From assembly GCA_033002965.1 (NCBI GenBank), contig JAURVB010014171.1, forward strand, positions 31,517 through 95,516: a DNA stretch of 64,000 bases. The letters run 5' to 3'. Positions 49,801-60,828 of the stretch are shown here, piece after piece. A program made the position numbers and the translations under genes. Under the pieces are notes generated by a model. It searched no databases. It had not been told where the DNA came from and saw only the letters and a program-made list of their open reading frames with translations. Source of the stretch: Piper betle. Its lineage: Eukaryota; Streptophyta; Magnoliopsida; Piperales; Piperaceae. The stretch's first letter is position 1. Every line of letters starts with the position of its first letter.

Positions 49801-51776
49801 ACTAAAATGACAGTTTTAAGTAAATTGCCCAACACAACATTGTAAACAAAAATTCATGTGCTATACTCAACTTATGCACATTAAGTTTCAGTAAGCGTTA
49901 ATTTTTCTTCTCACCTTGTATGGCCCTATTCCCAGAGATAATGTCACCTAAAAATGATTGTATTTCAATCTCCCAAGGCATCACGTACAACACAATTTTC
50001 ACAAATCTAGCACACTTTTCAACTGTGTTCAATCTACATTATAGTCAAGCTTAAGCCTCTACCCAGTGAGTTTTCACTCTATATGTAATACTCAACTCAT
50101 GCACGTTAAGTTTCAGTAAGATTTAATTTTTCTTCTTACCTTGTAAGGGCCTATTCCCAGAGTTCGTGTCATTTAAAAATGATAGTATTTCAAACTCCCA
50201 ATGCATCACGTCCATCACAATTTTCACAAATCTAGCACAGTTTTCAACTGTGATCAATCTACATTACAGTCAAGCATAAGCTTCTATCCAGTGAGTTTTC
50301 ACTATATGTGTAATACAAGTTATCTAGACTGCAGTCACACAGTGGGTTAGCAAGTGACAGTGAATACATATATCAATTAAAAGTCTACGTGCAAGAGAAT
50401 AGGAGAAAACAAAAGGCAACCTCTGGGTTAATGCGAGTCAAGACAATGTTCTTCTCTGGTAACCTAATGATAGGTCTGAGTACACGATTCTGGTTATTAG
50501 ACAAGCTCAGAGCCTCCTCAATCTGAGCTTTAACAAACTTCCTGCTGTCTGTCACTTGGTCTTTCTCCGAATACTGTTTCAGCAATTCCTTATCCTCCAA
50601 ATACCTCTTGAGCTCTGCCTTCGTGCCAGAAGTACAAAGCAAATCAGTTTTGCACGCAATTCTCCTCAGCAAAAACTCAATCCGATCCTCAAAAGATTTC
50701 ATCGTATTTGCCACAATCAAAGTCTCATCAAGATCAAACACAATCGCAAGGCAACGCTGGTTCAACAGGCCAAGGCATGAATCATAGAGCCCTGCCGGCA
50801 CAGCGCAGCACCAGAAGCAAACTAGGTTATCATCTTTACCACTCTTCATTGCCACCAAGTGCAGCTCCTCATCTCCCACTATCACAACCGCAGTCTGCAA
50901 GCCCAAACATCTCAACATCATCAAAACCTCAGATTTCCACATCCAAGAAGCACAAAAGCAACGGCTGTTGACGCTTCCTAATTATGAAATTTATAATTAT
51001 GAAGAATTAAAAAAGGTAGTTATTGACGTTACACTTCATTGTCATGTCTAAACTTCAATAATGTGAAACTCTAAGGTCTCAATCCAACAAACAAAAAAAC
51101 AACGGCTACTGTTGTTTCCTTTTAATGAAATTGATACATCAAAGGGATCAAAAAGGTGACATGTTTCCTGTAGTTATAAAAGCCGCAATTCTTCTAGATT
51201 AAGAAGATAGTAGTAAGTTTCCTCTATATATGAAATTGATAGTTTAAGGGGATTAAAAGACTAGTTTTGAAAGTTACACTTAATCTTAATTCTTAACATC
51301 GATATCGTACAGCTCAACACCATCGAAAACCTAAATTTTCGCATCCAACGAACAAAAAAAGGCAAGAGAATCATGATAATATTTCCTTAATAGTGTAATT
51401 GACGATTCTCGGGAATTAAAATGTATCTCATAATAGCACAACATCAAACCCGTAGGATTCGGCAATAATGTCTGTTAGCAAACATCAATAGCCAAGAGAA
51501 ATCACCTTCGCTGGATCGCAGAGGCAGGATGTGTAGAAGGAGCTCAGCAGCGGCTGATCGGAGACGGCGCCGGCGTCGAGCTTGCAGCGGACGGCGAAGG
51601 GGGAGAGTGAGGAGGACCGCTAGGGGCGGGCAGCGCTCACTGGGGTGGGAGATGCGGTCGATGCGGATTTCGTTGCCGGGGAAGGTGAAATTCGGGGGAT
51701 GGGCGGGGTGGACGTCGACCTCGCCGAGGCGGGCGTCGCCATGGAACACGTCCGACTTCATGGCGACGGAGCTCAT
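40856..51776 (-). CDS. CPL: RNA polymerase II CTD phosphatase-like protein (CPL1/CPL2 type) with lesions
   Basis: Seventeen exons, high to low: 51776-51506, 50894-50421, 49727-49517, 49266-49109, 48927-48858, 48783-48678, 48606-48511, 48337-48193, 48117-47914, 47823-47768, 47651-47588, 47508-47393, 47305-47252, 47006-46910, 41521-41318, 41219-41150 and 40916-40856. The FCP1-type catalytic domain has the DxDxT motif as DLDETL (exon 2), then [20 protein letters not shown] and the VIDD motif (exon 4). One double-stranded-RNA-binding domain spans exons 13-14 ([20 protein letters not shown]). Family members dephosphorylate Ser5 of the polymerase II tail and act in stress signalling and RNA processing; one RNA-binding domain favours CPL2. 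Lesions: a frame change in the CT/C run of exon 1 near 51,600; one T too few at 48,860-48,865 (end of exon 5); TAA at 48,729-48,731 in exon 6. Probably a decaying copy unless these are errors. Confidence 0.8.
41920..42080 (+). other. GC-rich segment near the 5' end of the hAT element
   Basis: A short GC-rich run (GCCGCCGCCCCCATTTTCC and following) lies about 280 bases inside the left end. A similar GC-rich segment is kept in the 897-bp relative at 59,932-60,828, which suggests it is part of the element's promoter or first exon. Confidence 0.5.
43131..45385 (+). pseudogene. Decayed hAT transposase
   Basis: Several exons or pieces can be read. A BED zinc finger ([20 protein letters not shown]) lies at about 43,176-43,270, with a Lys/Glu-rich linker to 43,400. 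A DUF659 segment follows from 43,600: [18 protein letters not shown], then after an intron [15 protein letters not shown] and [20 protein letters not shown] (44,010-44,240). [20 protein letters not shown] lies at about 44,400. The C-terminal dimerisation domain is at about 45,185-45,370 ([27 protein letters not shown]). In-frame stops occur after VAGRYGD, after FDGWTT, in ILS*TSS and after NWSTFD. It cannot encode a full enzyme as written; more frames may continue at 45,510-45,920. Confidence 0.85.
49860..50317 (-). repeat. Tandem duplication of about 226 bp in CPL intron 2
   Basis: Units at about 49,860-50,088 and 50,089-50,317 share ACTCAACT(T/C)ATGCAC(A/G)TTAAG, CCTATTCCCAGAG, CAATTTTCACAAATCTAGCA and CAGTGAGTTTTCACT. 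Divergence is low, so the duplication is fairly young. Confidence 0.85.
50985..51420 (-). repeat. Diverged short repeats in CPL intron 1
   Basis: Three or four weakly similar units of about 130-150 bases share AACAAAAAAACAACGGCTA-like, ATGAAATTGATA-like and GGGATTAAAA-like phrases. The similarity is low. Confidence 0.45.
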
Positions 51777-52209
51777 TGAATTTAATTTTAATCGGTTAAA
51801 ATTAATTATTGATCACTTTCGTCATTATTAATTATATTTTATTTTATTTGATTATATTATATTATATTTTATATTTTTAAGATTTATTTTATTAATATTA
51901 ATATGAGTTGAACAAATTAATTTTCATTAACTAAACTACCACTTCTTTTGTCCTTTCTCTCCCCTTAGATTGCCCTTACACAAGCCTGCCCGCCCCCCGC
52001 CTGCCTTCCTTTTCTAATTGTCGCCACCCACAGCCGTCCCAATCCCTTACCACCCCTACTAATCTCTTATCGTCGGCTCCCCTCCTCTAAGTGCCTCACT
52101 ACTCGGCCCCCCTCCCCCTCCCTCCCTCCGAATGATCTGGATTCATTTTGACTAAGTTTTGTACCTAGTCAATTAAAATTAGTCGAATCAATTTATTTTT
52201 GCAACTATG
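51774..52209. mobile_element. Probable non-autonomous hAT-related element at the CPL start
   Basis: The right end reads TTTTTGCAACTATG, finishing at 52,209; inverted it is CATAGTTGCAAAAA, the same terminus as the 4.6-kb hAT. Inside are AT-rich DNA and a GC-rich block (51,955-52,130). The left part (TTTTAATCGGTT) starts within about 10-20 bases of the CPL ATG. No clear left terminus or 8-bp duplication was found, so the left end is truncated or diverged. Confidence 0.55.
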
Positions 52210-54865
52210 TGTCTCACTAGCTTCGCCATGGAACATTACCTACCAATAAATCCATACTCGGTTAAGCCAAAATACGAAGTGGACATAGTTTGGGCGTACA
52301 AGAAAAATATGTTTACTTATTATTGTGGAATTAATTGATGATATTTATTGTTTAACACTCCCGGGTGTCCAGACCATTAACTTTTAAGTGCTAATAGTCA
52401 AAGGCAATGGGCGAGCTATATTAAAATTTGATTTTAATTTTTTTTATTGAAATAAAAGGCCTTAAATCGAGATTATTTTTTAATTAGATTTTATATATAA
52501 AGAGTTTACCGTTATAATTAATCACATATTTTTAATACAATAAATATTTCTAAAATTATACTCGAAGATATCTTTACAAATAATTTAAAAGAGATAATTT
52601 TAAATTAATCATCAATTTTAAATTAAGTATTAATCATATATAATATATATGTATGCACTAAAATTAATTAAAAAAATAAATATTAGTATAATCTTGAGTT
52701 TATAAAAAGAATGGGAAATGATTATTATTAGAAAAAATTATTAGAATTAGTGATGAGAATTTCTATTAGAAGTAGTAGTAAATACAATTTTAATTATGAA
52801 TGGATAGGTACAACGATGACTAATTCGTGTGAAATGATTAAATAAAAATTAGTTAAAATTACGAAATAGTTACGATTCTAGCCTTCTATCACTGACATTT
52901 ATATTGGAAGAAACCCAAGGCCCAATGAAAGACGTGGGCAGGTGTCTCTCTGGCGAGACTCAAGTTTATTCATCTAAAATTTCGACACCTTGTATGGAAA
53001 AAAATTACGATATCTTTAGAGTCACAAAATTATGCCAGTTTATTTTCCTAAAATTATTTGAAAATTTTGATCCAATAAATATAAATATTTAGATCTGATA
53101 ACAAGTTAGGGGATGGAAATAAAAATCACACCTTTCAAGTTGATATACGGATGATTGTTTGGGTGGTTATGTTGGAACAATCACGCTTCCCACGATAGAT
53201 GATAATACATCGTCGGTTGGATGGTCCTCTCAGTACTAGCCCTTCAAACAACAGATAACTCCTGCTGGTACGAGATAAAAAACACTTAATTTTTCATTTC
53301 TTTCATGAGTTTGGAAAGAAATTCATTTTTGGCCAATGAGAGAATTTTGCAGCCTTTTTTTTTTTTGAAAAGGCGACCTTTTAGTTGATATAATTCTGGT
53401 TTTGTGGAGAATGAGAGAGAATATTTGGGATACGACGTGCCACGCGTGCCTTTTATACGCACAAAGGTGTAATTCTGAACGAGCGAGGCCCCGCTCGGTG
53501 TGCATGTTGGGCTCACTATCGTGTTGATAATAAGGCATATGTTAAATGGGGCGTATCTAGGCCATGCGTGTCGAAACATATCACTCGTGCTTTTATTGAT
53601 AGTTGTTTTTTTTAACCACTATAGGCCATTCTTTTATTATATATTATAAGATAAGATGCTATGTTTTTTTTAAATATTGTAAGATATTGTAAATCTTTAG
53701 ACATTTGTCTATAATGAACATCTAAAAAACTTTTTATTTTTTTGCATGTACAAGTAAAATTGTTTCACCAAAGGAAAGATAAATGAGGACAAAATATGCA
53801 TTGCACAGAATCGAATTTAGTTCATCATATCCATAATAAAAATTAAAATTATTTATCATATGAATCATAATTCAAATAAAATCAAAAAATATATATCATA
53901 TGTATTTTTTAATGCAAACAAATGCAGACCAAAAAATAGAAAATGGCAAAAAAATTGTGGCTTTACTTAATATTAAGTATTGCTGCCAGACCTTAGTGAT
54001 TTTTTTCATATCAACTATTTAGAGCCTTAACTAATGTCAATTATATAGAGCCTTAACTAATTCTTTATAAATTATAAATAAAATTTTTATATATTTTATA
54101 TTTTTTTATGCCAATAAAACATATAAATTCAAAATATCTTGGGCATCGTATCTGTGAAGTCTGAGTAGACTTGGAGAATTTTCTGAGGAGGTCTTAAAAA
54201 TTATTGACTTAGAAATTTTTTAAGGAGGAGTCTTAAAAATTATTATCTATATGTACGCATGGCTTAGACATAGCATTTTAAAACCAGTCCCATGTGTCAG
54301 GGTTATTAATTAAGCAAGCCAACTCGCGAGCATTTGGAGTTCAGCTCGGCTCGACTCGACTCAAAACTCAACATTTAAATGTCCGAACTCGAACTCGAAT
54401 CTTATGAGTAGAGTTTGAGCAAGGCCGTGTTTGATTCGATTATAACTAGAACTCGACTCGATAATATAATATAATAATATACATAATATCACTTGCCTAC
54501 TCAAAATATATTTAAAAATATGACAAGGGGGATATAATTTTGCATTATAATATTATTTAGTTAGTGGTTATCTATAAAAAAATATCACATAATTTTATGA
54601 AAAAGAAAAAAATGTTAATAGAGGATGCACACTTGTATTAAAATTTTCTTCCATGTTGGCTGATAACATGATATGAAAAATACTTATATGAAAAAAAACG
54701 GAAAGCACTAAATCAAACTCAGAAAAATAAATACCCAACAAATATACACAAAATAGAAATCAAACACAAAAAATTATGTTTTTTTTAAAAAATAAGAAAT
54801 TTAAATTGGTTTAATTCAATTTAATTGTATAGCATTTTATTAGATTTTATTATATTTTATTTAGT
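52210..54865. other. AT-rich intergenic DNA
   Basis: No gene is supportable. GACTCGACTC-type motifs at 54,340-54,460 suggest further degraded composite repeats. Confidence 0.4.
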
Positions 54866-55740
54866 ATTTTGGGATTTATTTTATTATTATTGACTCGAGT
54901 CAGGAACGAGTCAAATTTTATTTACAAAACTACCCTTACATGCATTTCTCCCCAACCGAAGCGCCTCTTCAACTTCTTTCTTGGCGACCTCTTCTTATAG
55001 CAGCGCCACGCCGCCGTTGCAATCGTCCCCAACCCATCCCGTCCTCCTCCCGGACGCAGCCTGACTCCCCCGGAGTTCCCGACGTGCAACTATTCCTCTC
55101 CCAGTCGCCTTCGTCTTTTGGTCCCCGCTGCCGACCACCTATTCAACTTCTCTCCTAGCGACCTCTTCTTATAGTAGCGCCGCGTTGCCACCGCAGTCGT
55201 CCCTGACCCATCCCCACCACCGTCCCTGACCCATCCTGTCCTCCTTCGCCTCGACTGCAGGCTAACTTCCCCGGCATTCCAGACATGCAACTCTTCCTCT
55301 CCTGGATGCCTTCGTCTTCTGGTCGCCGCCGTTGTCGCTGTGGCCGACCAGAGCCTTCATCTCCGACCAACTTACCCAACCCATCGCCATCCTCCTCTGC
55401 CTGGACCGCGGCCTGACTTTCCTGGCGTTCCCGAAGTGCAACTCTTCCTCTTCCAGTCGCCGTTGCCACCACTGTGGCCGACCAGAGCCTTCATGTCCAA
55501 CCACCTTTCCCAACCCATCGCCATCCTCCTCTGCCCAGACCACAGCTTGAGTTCCCTGGTGTTATCGAAGTGCAACTCTTCCTCCCAACCGCCTTCTTCT
55601 TCTGGCCGCTGCCACACCTACCGTTGTGGCCGACCGGAGCCTTCATCTTTGACCACCTTCCCTGATCCATTGCCGTCATCCTAAACCCGGATCGCTGCCT
55701 GAGTTCCCCGGTGTTCCCGAAGTGGAACTCTTCCTCCCGG
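54866..55740 (+). repeat. Composite repeat with a GC-rich, internally tandem core
   Basis: An AT-rich arm with GACTCGAGTC and ACAAAACTACCC(T) leads into a GC-rich core. The core is an imperfect tandem repeat of about 120-150 bases: TGTGGCCGACCAGAGCCTTC occurs at about 55,338 and 55,472 and with one change at 55,625, while GTGCAACTCTTCCTC recurs at five places. All frames give Ser/Pro-rich low-complexity translations, and the frame is not conserved between units, so it is not called as a gene. Confidence 0.7.
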
Positions 55741-55750
55741 CCTTATGGTT

Positions 55751-55923
55751 TATCATTAGGTTATGCTTTTCACATATACGGTACTTATGAACATGCTTTT
55801 CATATATCATTAGGTTATGCTTTTCACATATACGGTACTTAAAAGCCTTATGGTTTATTTTAATTTCTTAGATGTACATATACGGTACTTAAAAGCCTTA
55901 TGGTTTATTTTAATTTCTTAGAC
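55751..55923. repeat. Nested short tandem repeats
   Basis: ATCATTAGGTTATGCTTTTC plus ACATATACGGTACTTA occurs twice, from about 55,752 and 55,807. ACATATACGGTACTTAAAAG plus CCTTATGGTTTATTTTAA then follows twice, from about 55,829 and 55,877. The units overlap, which indicates stepwise slippage or unequal crossing-over. Confidence 0.85.
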
Positions 55924-57597
55924 GTATCTCTTGTTTAATAAAGGGCTTATAGTTTGGCCGAATATTTGGTTCCTTATCATGTGTTGGTATTCTTAGGCTA
56001 AAGCAGACAGTTTTGGAGACTGACGGAGATGCTGCTAAATCCAAGCATTTAAAAGTAAATTCAATCTTGAATCTTATGCTGCATGGTTGGCACAATATTT
56101 AAGTAACTTTATTTAATGATTCTGAATCATTGTGATATAGATGCATAAGCTTGATATTAGGTGAAAAGCTTGGTGTGCTCTTTATTTTTGCAGCAAACCA
56201 TGCATTTCATGAGTAGTGGTTGGCCCATGGTTTTCAATTTTCATACATAAAGATAGAATAGATTTTTGGTTACTCATAAAAGAGAGGTGCTTAGGCCCAT
56301 GACCTTTATTCATTAGGGATGATACTAAAATACATTTATTTCTTTTACAAAATTTATTTATTTTTTATTTAATTTAATATCTCATAATGAATAAAATTTG
56401 TTAATTTTTTTTCAGGATGAAGGCTGGATAAAAGTTGTCTAAATATAGATGAAGGCTATAAAATATAGACTTTTGATCGTTTTTTTTCAATTTTAGGTTT
56501 ACAATTCTAAGTATTTATTTTTTTGGAAACATATACTATTGAATGGTGTCTTAGGTATTTTGAAAAAAATTGAAACATAGTTGAAACTTTAAAAAGCTTT
56601 TTATTATTGAGATAATTTATATAAATATATTGATAGACTATTTTTATTAATTTTAATCTTTGTAACCGGATGTTTTTTCCTAAACGAGCTACTTTCGACC
56701 TTATGATCGAGCTAGTGGATTTCGAACTCTTAAATGAGCTGGTTTCAAACTCCCAAACAAGTTAGTTTCGAGCTCCTCAAGATTATATAGTTTAAGTGTA
56801 TTTGAGTTCGAGTCGAGCTCGAGCGACATAAAAAATATTCTAGTCAATTTCAAGTATATATGTTCAAAACTCGTTTGATCTCAAATTGATCTTGAACGAA
56901 CTTCAAACTATTCAAGTCGAATTCAAACACAACGTTCACTCATTTAGCAACCCTACCTAGGAGTGGGGGTTTACGCAAGGCAGAGGGGTACGGAGTGCAT
57001 AAGAAAAATGATAATCCATTGACTTCAACCGAAAAAGCCAAAAAATATTGTCCATAAGAAAAAAAACATGTCTTCTTGTGTCCTGAATCTCAACTTTTTC
57101 TTGCTCGTATCAGAAAAATAGAGATATTGTCTGATCATTAGTTCAAGATATATTGTTTCACCGGCTGTTTTGTTACTTTGCTGTAGTATTTGTGATTGCG
57201 TCCTATCATATGGTAATTATATATGATCTTCTTAGATGTTCATTTTTTCTTCCGAAGCATGTTCTCGGATGTTTTGATAATTCATACACGCCCAAGTGTA
57301 TTATTAGTCTTGTCATGGTGCATTTAACTCTGTTTATTGTGATAAAACTTTGATCTAATATTCTTTCTTCATGTATACCTTAGCCCAAAAAATGGTTTAT
57401 ATTACTTATTGATTTATATGATTTCAAATTGACGACTCATATTTTAATATGTAACAAACTGGAAATCATGAAAAGAAAAATCATATGAAGACTGCTTCTG
57501 CGTGATTGTTTTTATAACAACTGATGTTGGTAAAAGAATTACTCTTAGGGGGATTCAGCTAGGGTTGAGGCCTTGTCCTTGGCTGGAAGGGAAGACG
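55924..57597. other. Intergenic DNA
   Basis: AT-rich with no supportable gene. GAGTCGAGCTCGAG-type motifs at 56,700-56,950 look like more degraded composite repeat. Confidence 0.4.
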
Positions 57598-57635
57598 ATG
57601 AGGTAGGCAGGTTGCCATAGAAGGGAAGATGTACA

Positions 57636-58077
57636 TGTTGAATTTATTAAATTTTATATCAAATTATCGAGTAAATAAACTAGATAGCGGAAGTGTACCT
57701 GAAGTCATAAGAAAACTAGAGTTTTGACCACCTTAGATTTTGTTTGGTCTTCTGAATCTAAGAAGATAGATTTTGTTTGGTCTTCTAAATCTAAGAAGAG
57801 TTTTTCAAAACTTGAATTTTGGACAATGAGATATCAAAACGAAAATTACTTATTGATTCAAGGACCATAACCTCATTATTTAGAGGTGTAATTTCATAAA
57901 TTCATTTTCACCCATCGCGAAAAGAGAAATATGAAAAGATATCTACACATTGAATTACACCTAATTTATGGCTTATAACCTTTCACTATAATAGATCAAT
58001 TTATTTAGACACAAATCATATAATAACATATGACACAAATCATAATTTACGTATATATTTATGTCCAATATTTAACA
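57636..58077. mobile_element. Solo LTR, 442 bp
   Basis: The segment begins TGTTGAAT and ends TTTAACA, giving TGTT...AACA inverted termini, and is flanked by GTACA at 57,631-57,635 and 58,078-58,082. Removing it and one GTACA restores continuity with the paralogous exon at 61,864 (GATGTACAGCTGCAAG). No internal retroelement DNA remains, consistent with LTR-LTR recombination. The superfamily cannot be assigned. Confidence 0.88.
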
Positions 58078-58923
58078 GTACAACTGCAAGTGTTGCCCGA
58101 CCCATCTTGCCCTTAGGGAGGACATTGTCTGCAAGGTATATTCACTTCTTTTTAACTTAATTTTTTGTCTCCAAGATATTTCTTCTATTTTCATACTAAC
58201 ATATTTGGTGGTCAACTCGATAATTCTTTTTTTTTATATCATTGATTGATTGCTTTCTCATTCTAATCAATGACATAAAACTCATGTGTAGCAAATGACA
58301 ATTAAAAAATGGTCTAGAATCATAAACAATATATTACAACTTTTACTCTAGTTCAATCAGAACTCATTATTTTTTGCCGTCTCTGACCTCATAATAAAAA
58401 TGTTGAGGAAGTTTCTCCTGACTTGACGTTACTGTGTGGTCTTTATTCAGTCTTTTTATGGCAGCAGTGGAAAAGCTTACCTCTTCGACAAGGTGTAAGT
58501 TGTTTCATTTCCTAAATCTCGTTTTATGGATTTTATTTGAAAAGATTATGATTGCTTGATATTGTCATGTTACTGAATTTTCTTGGTTGGCTGAACAAGA
58601 TGAAATGAACTCAGTGGTATAGTAGCGACTATTTAATTGAGATCTGCTCATTTCTTTTTTGCTGATATCTGAATACTGAAAAACAAGTCGCATTTTGTTG
58701 ATATTCTTCTTTTTTCTTATATATTTTTGTGCCTTTCCAAGTGTTTAAACCTATGTTATGATCAAGATGTGGAATGTAATTCCCTGATTATGCGTCCACC
58801 CATTTACACGTTATTTTCCTAACTTGCTTATCACTTGGTAAGAAAACTTGATGGAGACATTTTCGTGTTTGCAGTGTCAATGTGTTACTTGGGGAAGAAG
58901 AAGAAGAGCGAACGATTAACGAC

Positions 58924-59464
58924 CTAGTCCAAAGTGCAAATTAATAGGCTAAGTGATTTTTTTAAAATGGTTAATAAAAGTTGAAGATTTATAGTTTATG
59001 CCAACTTATAAACAAGTTGATCTTCCCACTTATAAACAATATGATTATACCCCGATAGGTATTAGATGTAAACTAAATAGACGAGATCCCACAATTCACC
59101 CACTGAAATTTTATTTTTGAAATTCCTACACTCAACCTATTGCCAGTCCTCGAGCCCGAACCCACAACCTTCTTTGGCCCATGACAGGCAGCTTAGTTAA
59201 TATCCCTAGCTTGAGCCCACAACTTTCTTTTGGCCATGACCAACCTATTAACGTCTCTAACTTAACCCATCATCTAATATAGAACCATGAGGTTCTCATA
59301 CCATCTGTAATAACCTAAAGTGTAAACTAATGAATTAAGTTATTTTTTCAAAAGTAGTTACTTAAAGGTAAAAATTTATAGTTCATTCTCACTTATAAAC
59401 AAGATTTTACCCTATTATGTATTAGATGTGATATTAAATTGAAAGATCTCACAATCTATTCAAC
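58924..59464. mobile_element. Insertion in exon 3 of the yippee pseudogene, with terminal direct repeats
   Basis: Coding similarity stops after GCGAACGATTAACGAC and resumes near 59,465. The inserted DNA has two similar segments (about 58,932-59,100 and 59,316-59,462) sharing CC(A/T)AAAGTG(C/T)A, CACTTATAAACAA, TATTAGATGT and GATC(C/T)CACAAT. They could be degenerate short LTRs around a tiny internal region, as in a small non-coding retroelement, but no clean ends or target duplication are visible. Confidence 0.55.
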
Positions 59465-59931
59465 TTAGATGTATTCTATATCCGTTGCCGATCGATCTTG
59501 GGCTGGAAATACGTAAGAATGTCTGTCTCAAACTTTTGTTGCTCATAGAAGGCATAATTTCTACAAGTGTAGATGAAGTTTATAGGTTTAATGATTTAGG
59601 TAGCTACTGATTACGAGAACAGAAGTACAAAGTGCGGAAATTTGTTCTTGAAAGATACCATGGCTAATTTTGTGGAATAATATTCTGAAATCATGATCGC
59701 AGAATGCTATTTTTATTGATCACAGTGTTTATTACTTGATCAGGTGTAAATTACTGGGATCATATGAGCATAAATCTGGTTCAACCAATGAATCTCAGGT
59801 TGGCGGAAGCCACAGAGATGATGCATAGCTTAATGGCACAGACTAAGAACATCATCCATTCAGCTTGTACATTCCCTCGTTGCTAGTGTGAACCGAATTG
59901 ATTTTATTGACAATGTTTTATGTACATTAAC

Positions 59932-60828
59932 CATGGTTGCATGGAATCGGAATCGGAATCGGTTTTCCAGGGAGTCGGAATCGGAATTGGAATCGGTCTG
60001 AATCGACCAGGAATCGGTTCAGTTGAATCGGTCCAAATTAATTTAATCAGTCATATATAATAATTTGACAATTCATAATATAAATATATTAAGATTAGGT
60101 ATTGATGTTATTTTGATATTATTATGTGTATTATAGTTTATGATATTTTTAAATATTTTTTAAAATTTTTTTTAAAATTATTTAGAATTAATTATTATTT
60201 TTAACTTGAGTTAGACTCGAGTCAACTTTTAATTACGAGAATGCCACCCCCGCCTTACCCCCATGCCGGCCGGCGGCCCGGTCGGCGGCGAGTCTCGCGG
60301 CGGCGATGTCAGAAGATGTCGGCAGCCCGGTCGGACGAACAGTCGGCGGCCCGGAGTCGGGGCGGAGTCGGCGGCGATTCGTCCGTCATAGCCCGATTCG
60401 GTCCTGCCACAGGTCGGCGGTGACGCTGCGAGGTTGGCGGCGAGGTCGGCAGCCCGGACGGCGGCGAGCCCGGAGTCGGGGACGCACGGCGGAGGGAGGA
60501 AACTGGCGACGACGGTCGGACGAGCGGCGGTGGTGTGGGGAGCGGGTTTGATTTTAGGTTTTTAAAATTTAAATTACCATTTTATCCATGCTTAAATAAT
60601 TTAATAAAAATCATACATAAGGTATTTTAGTAATTTTTTAAAAAACCGATTCCGATTTAAATCGGTCGATTCCGATTTCGAAGCAAATCGGTCGGAATCG
60701 GGCGAACTCGGCCGATTCCGAGGCCTTTTCAGGGCCAACCGATTCGGCCCCAAAACCGGATCAGCACGATACCGATCCAATTTAAATCGGCCGATTCCGC
60801 ATGAAATCGGCCAATTCGTGCATCAGAG
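59932..60828. mobile_element. Non-autonomous hAT element, 897 bp
   Basis: Exact 8-bp duplications ACATTAAC flank it at 59,924-59,931 and 60,829-60,836. The left end CATGGTTGCATGGAATCGG resembles the terminus of the 4.6-kb hAT (CATGATTGCAAAAATCGG); the inverted right end is CTCTGATGCACGAATTGG. Both subterminal regions are packed with AATCGG/CCGATT, including a GGAATC run at the left. The centre holds a GC-rich core (60,241-60,545) preceded by GACTCGAGTCAACTTTTAATTACG. No transposase remains, so it would depend on an enzyme supplied in trans. Confidence 0.9.

Larger units (their letters stand above)
57598..59828 (+). pseudogene. Yippee-like zinc-binding protein pseudogene (upstream copy)
   Basis: This copy follows the exon order of the gene at 61,864. 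Exon 1 is split by a solo LTR (57,636-58,077): GRL..EGKMY on the left, then NCKCCPTHLALREDI on the right to 58,135. Exon 2 (58,451-58,492) keeps GKAYLFDK but has lost its first Cys/His residues (SFYGSS). Exon 3 starts at 58,875 (VNVLLGEEEEER), is broken by an insertion and resumes at about 59,465 as FYIRCRSILGWKY. In exon 4 the donor following CTTGAAAG is AT instead of GT. A last exon at 59,744-59,828 can be read to a QVGGSHRDDA-stop end. Loss of start codon, zinc ligands and splice donor, plus two insertions, make it non-functional. It arose by tandem or segmental duplication, since introns are kept. Confidence 0.85.

Noticed and set aside
55332..55684. Overlapping open frames on both strands in the GC-rich tandem core
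   Set aside because: Low-complexity Ser/Pro-rich translations from a tandem repeat whose unit length does not preserve frame.
60241..60551. Arg/Gly-rich frames in the GC core of the 897-bp element
   Set aside because: Composition artefact inside a non-autonomous transposon; overlapping frames look equally open.
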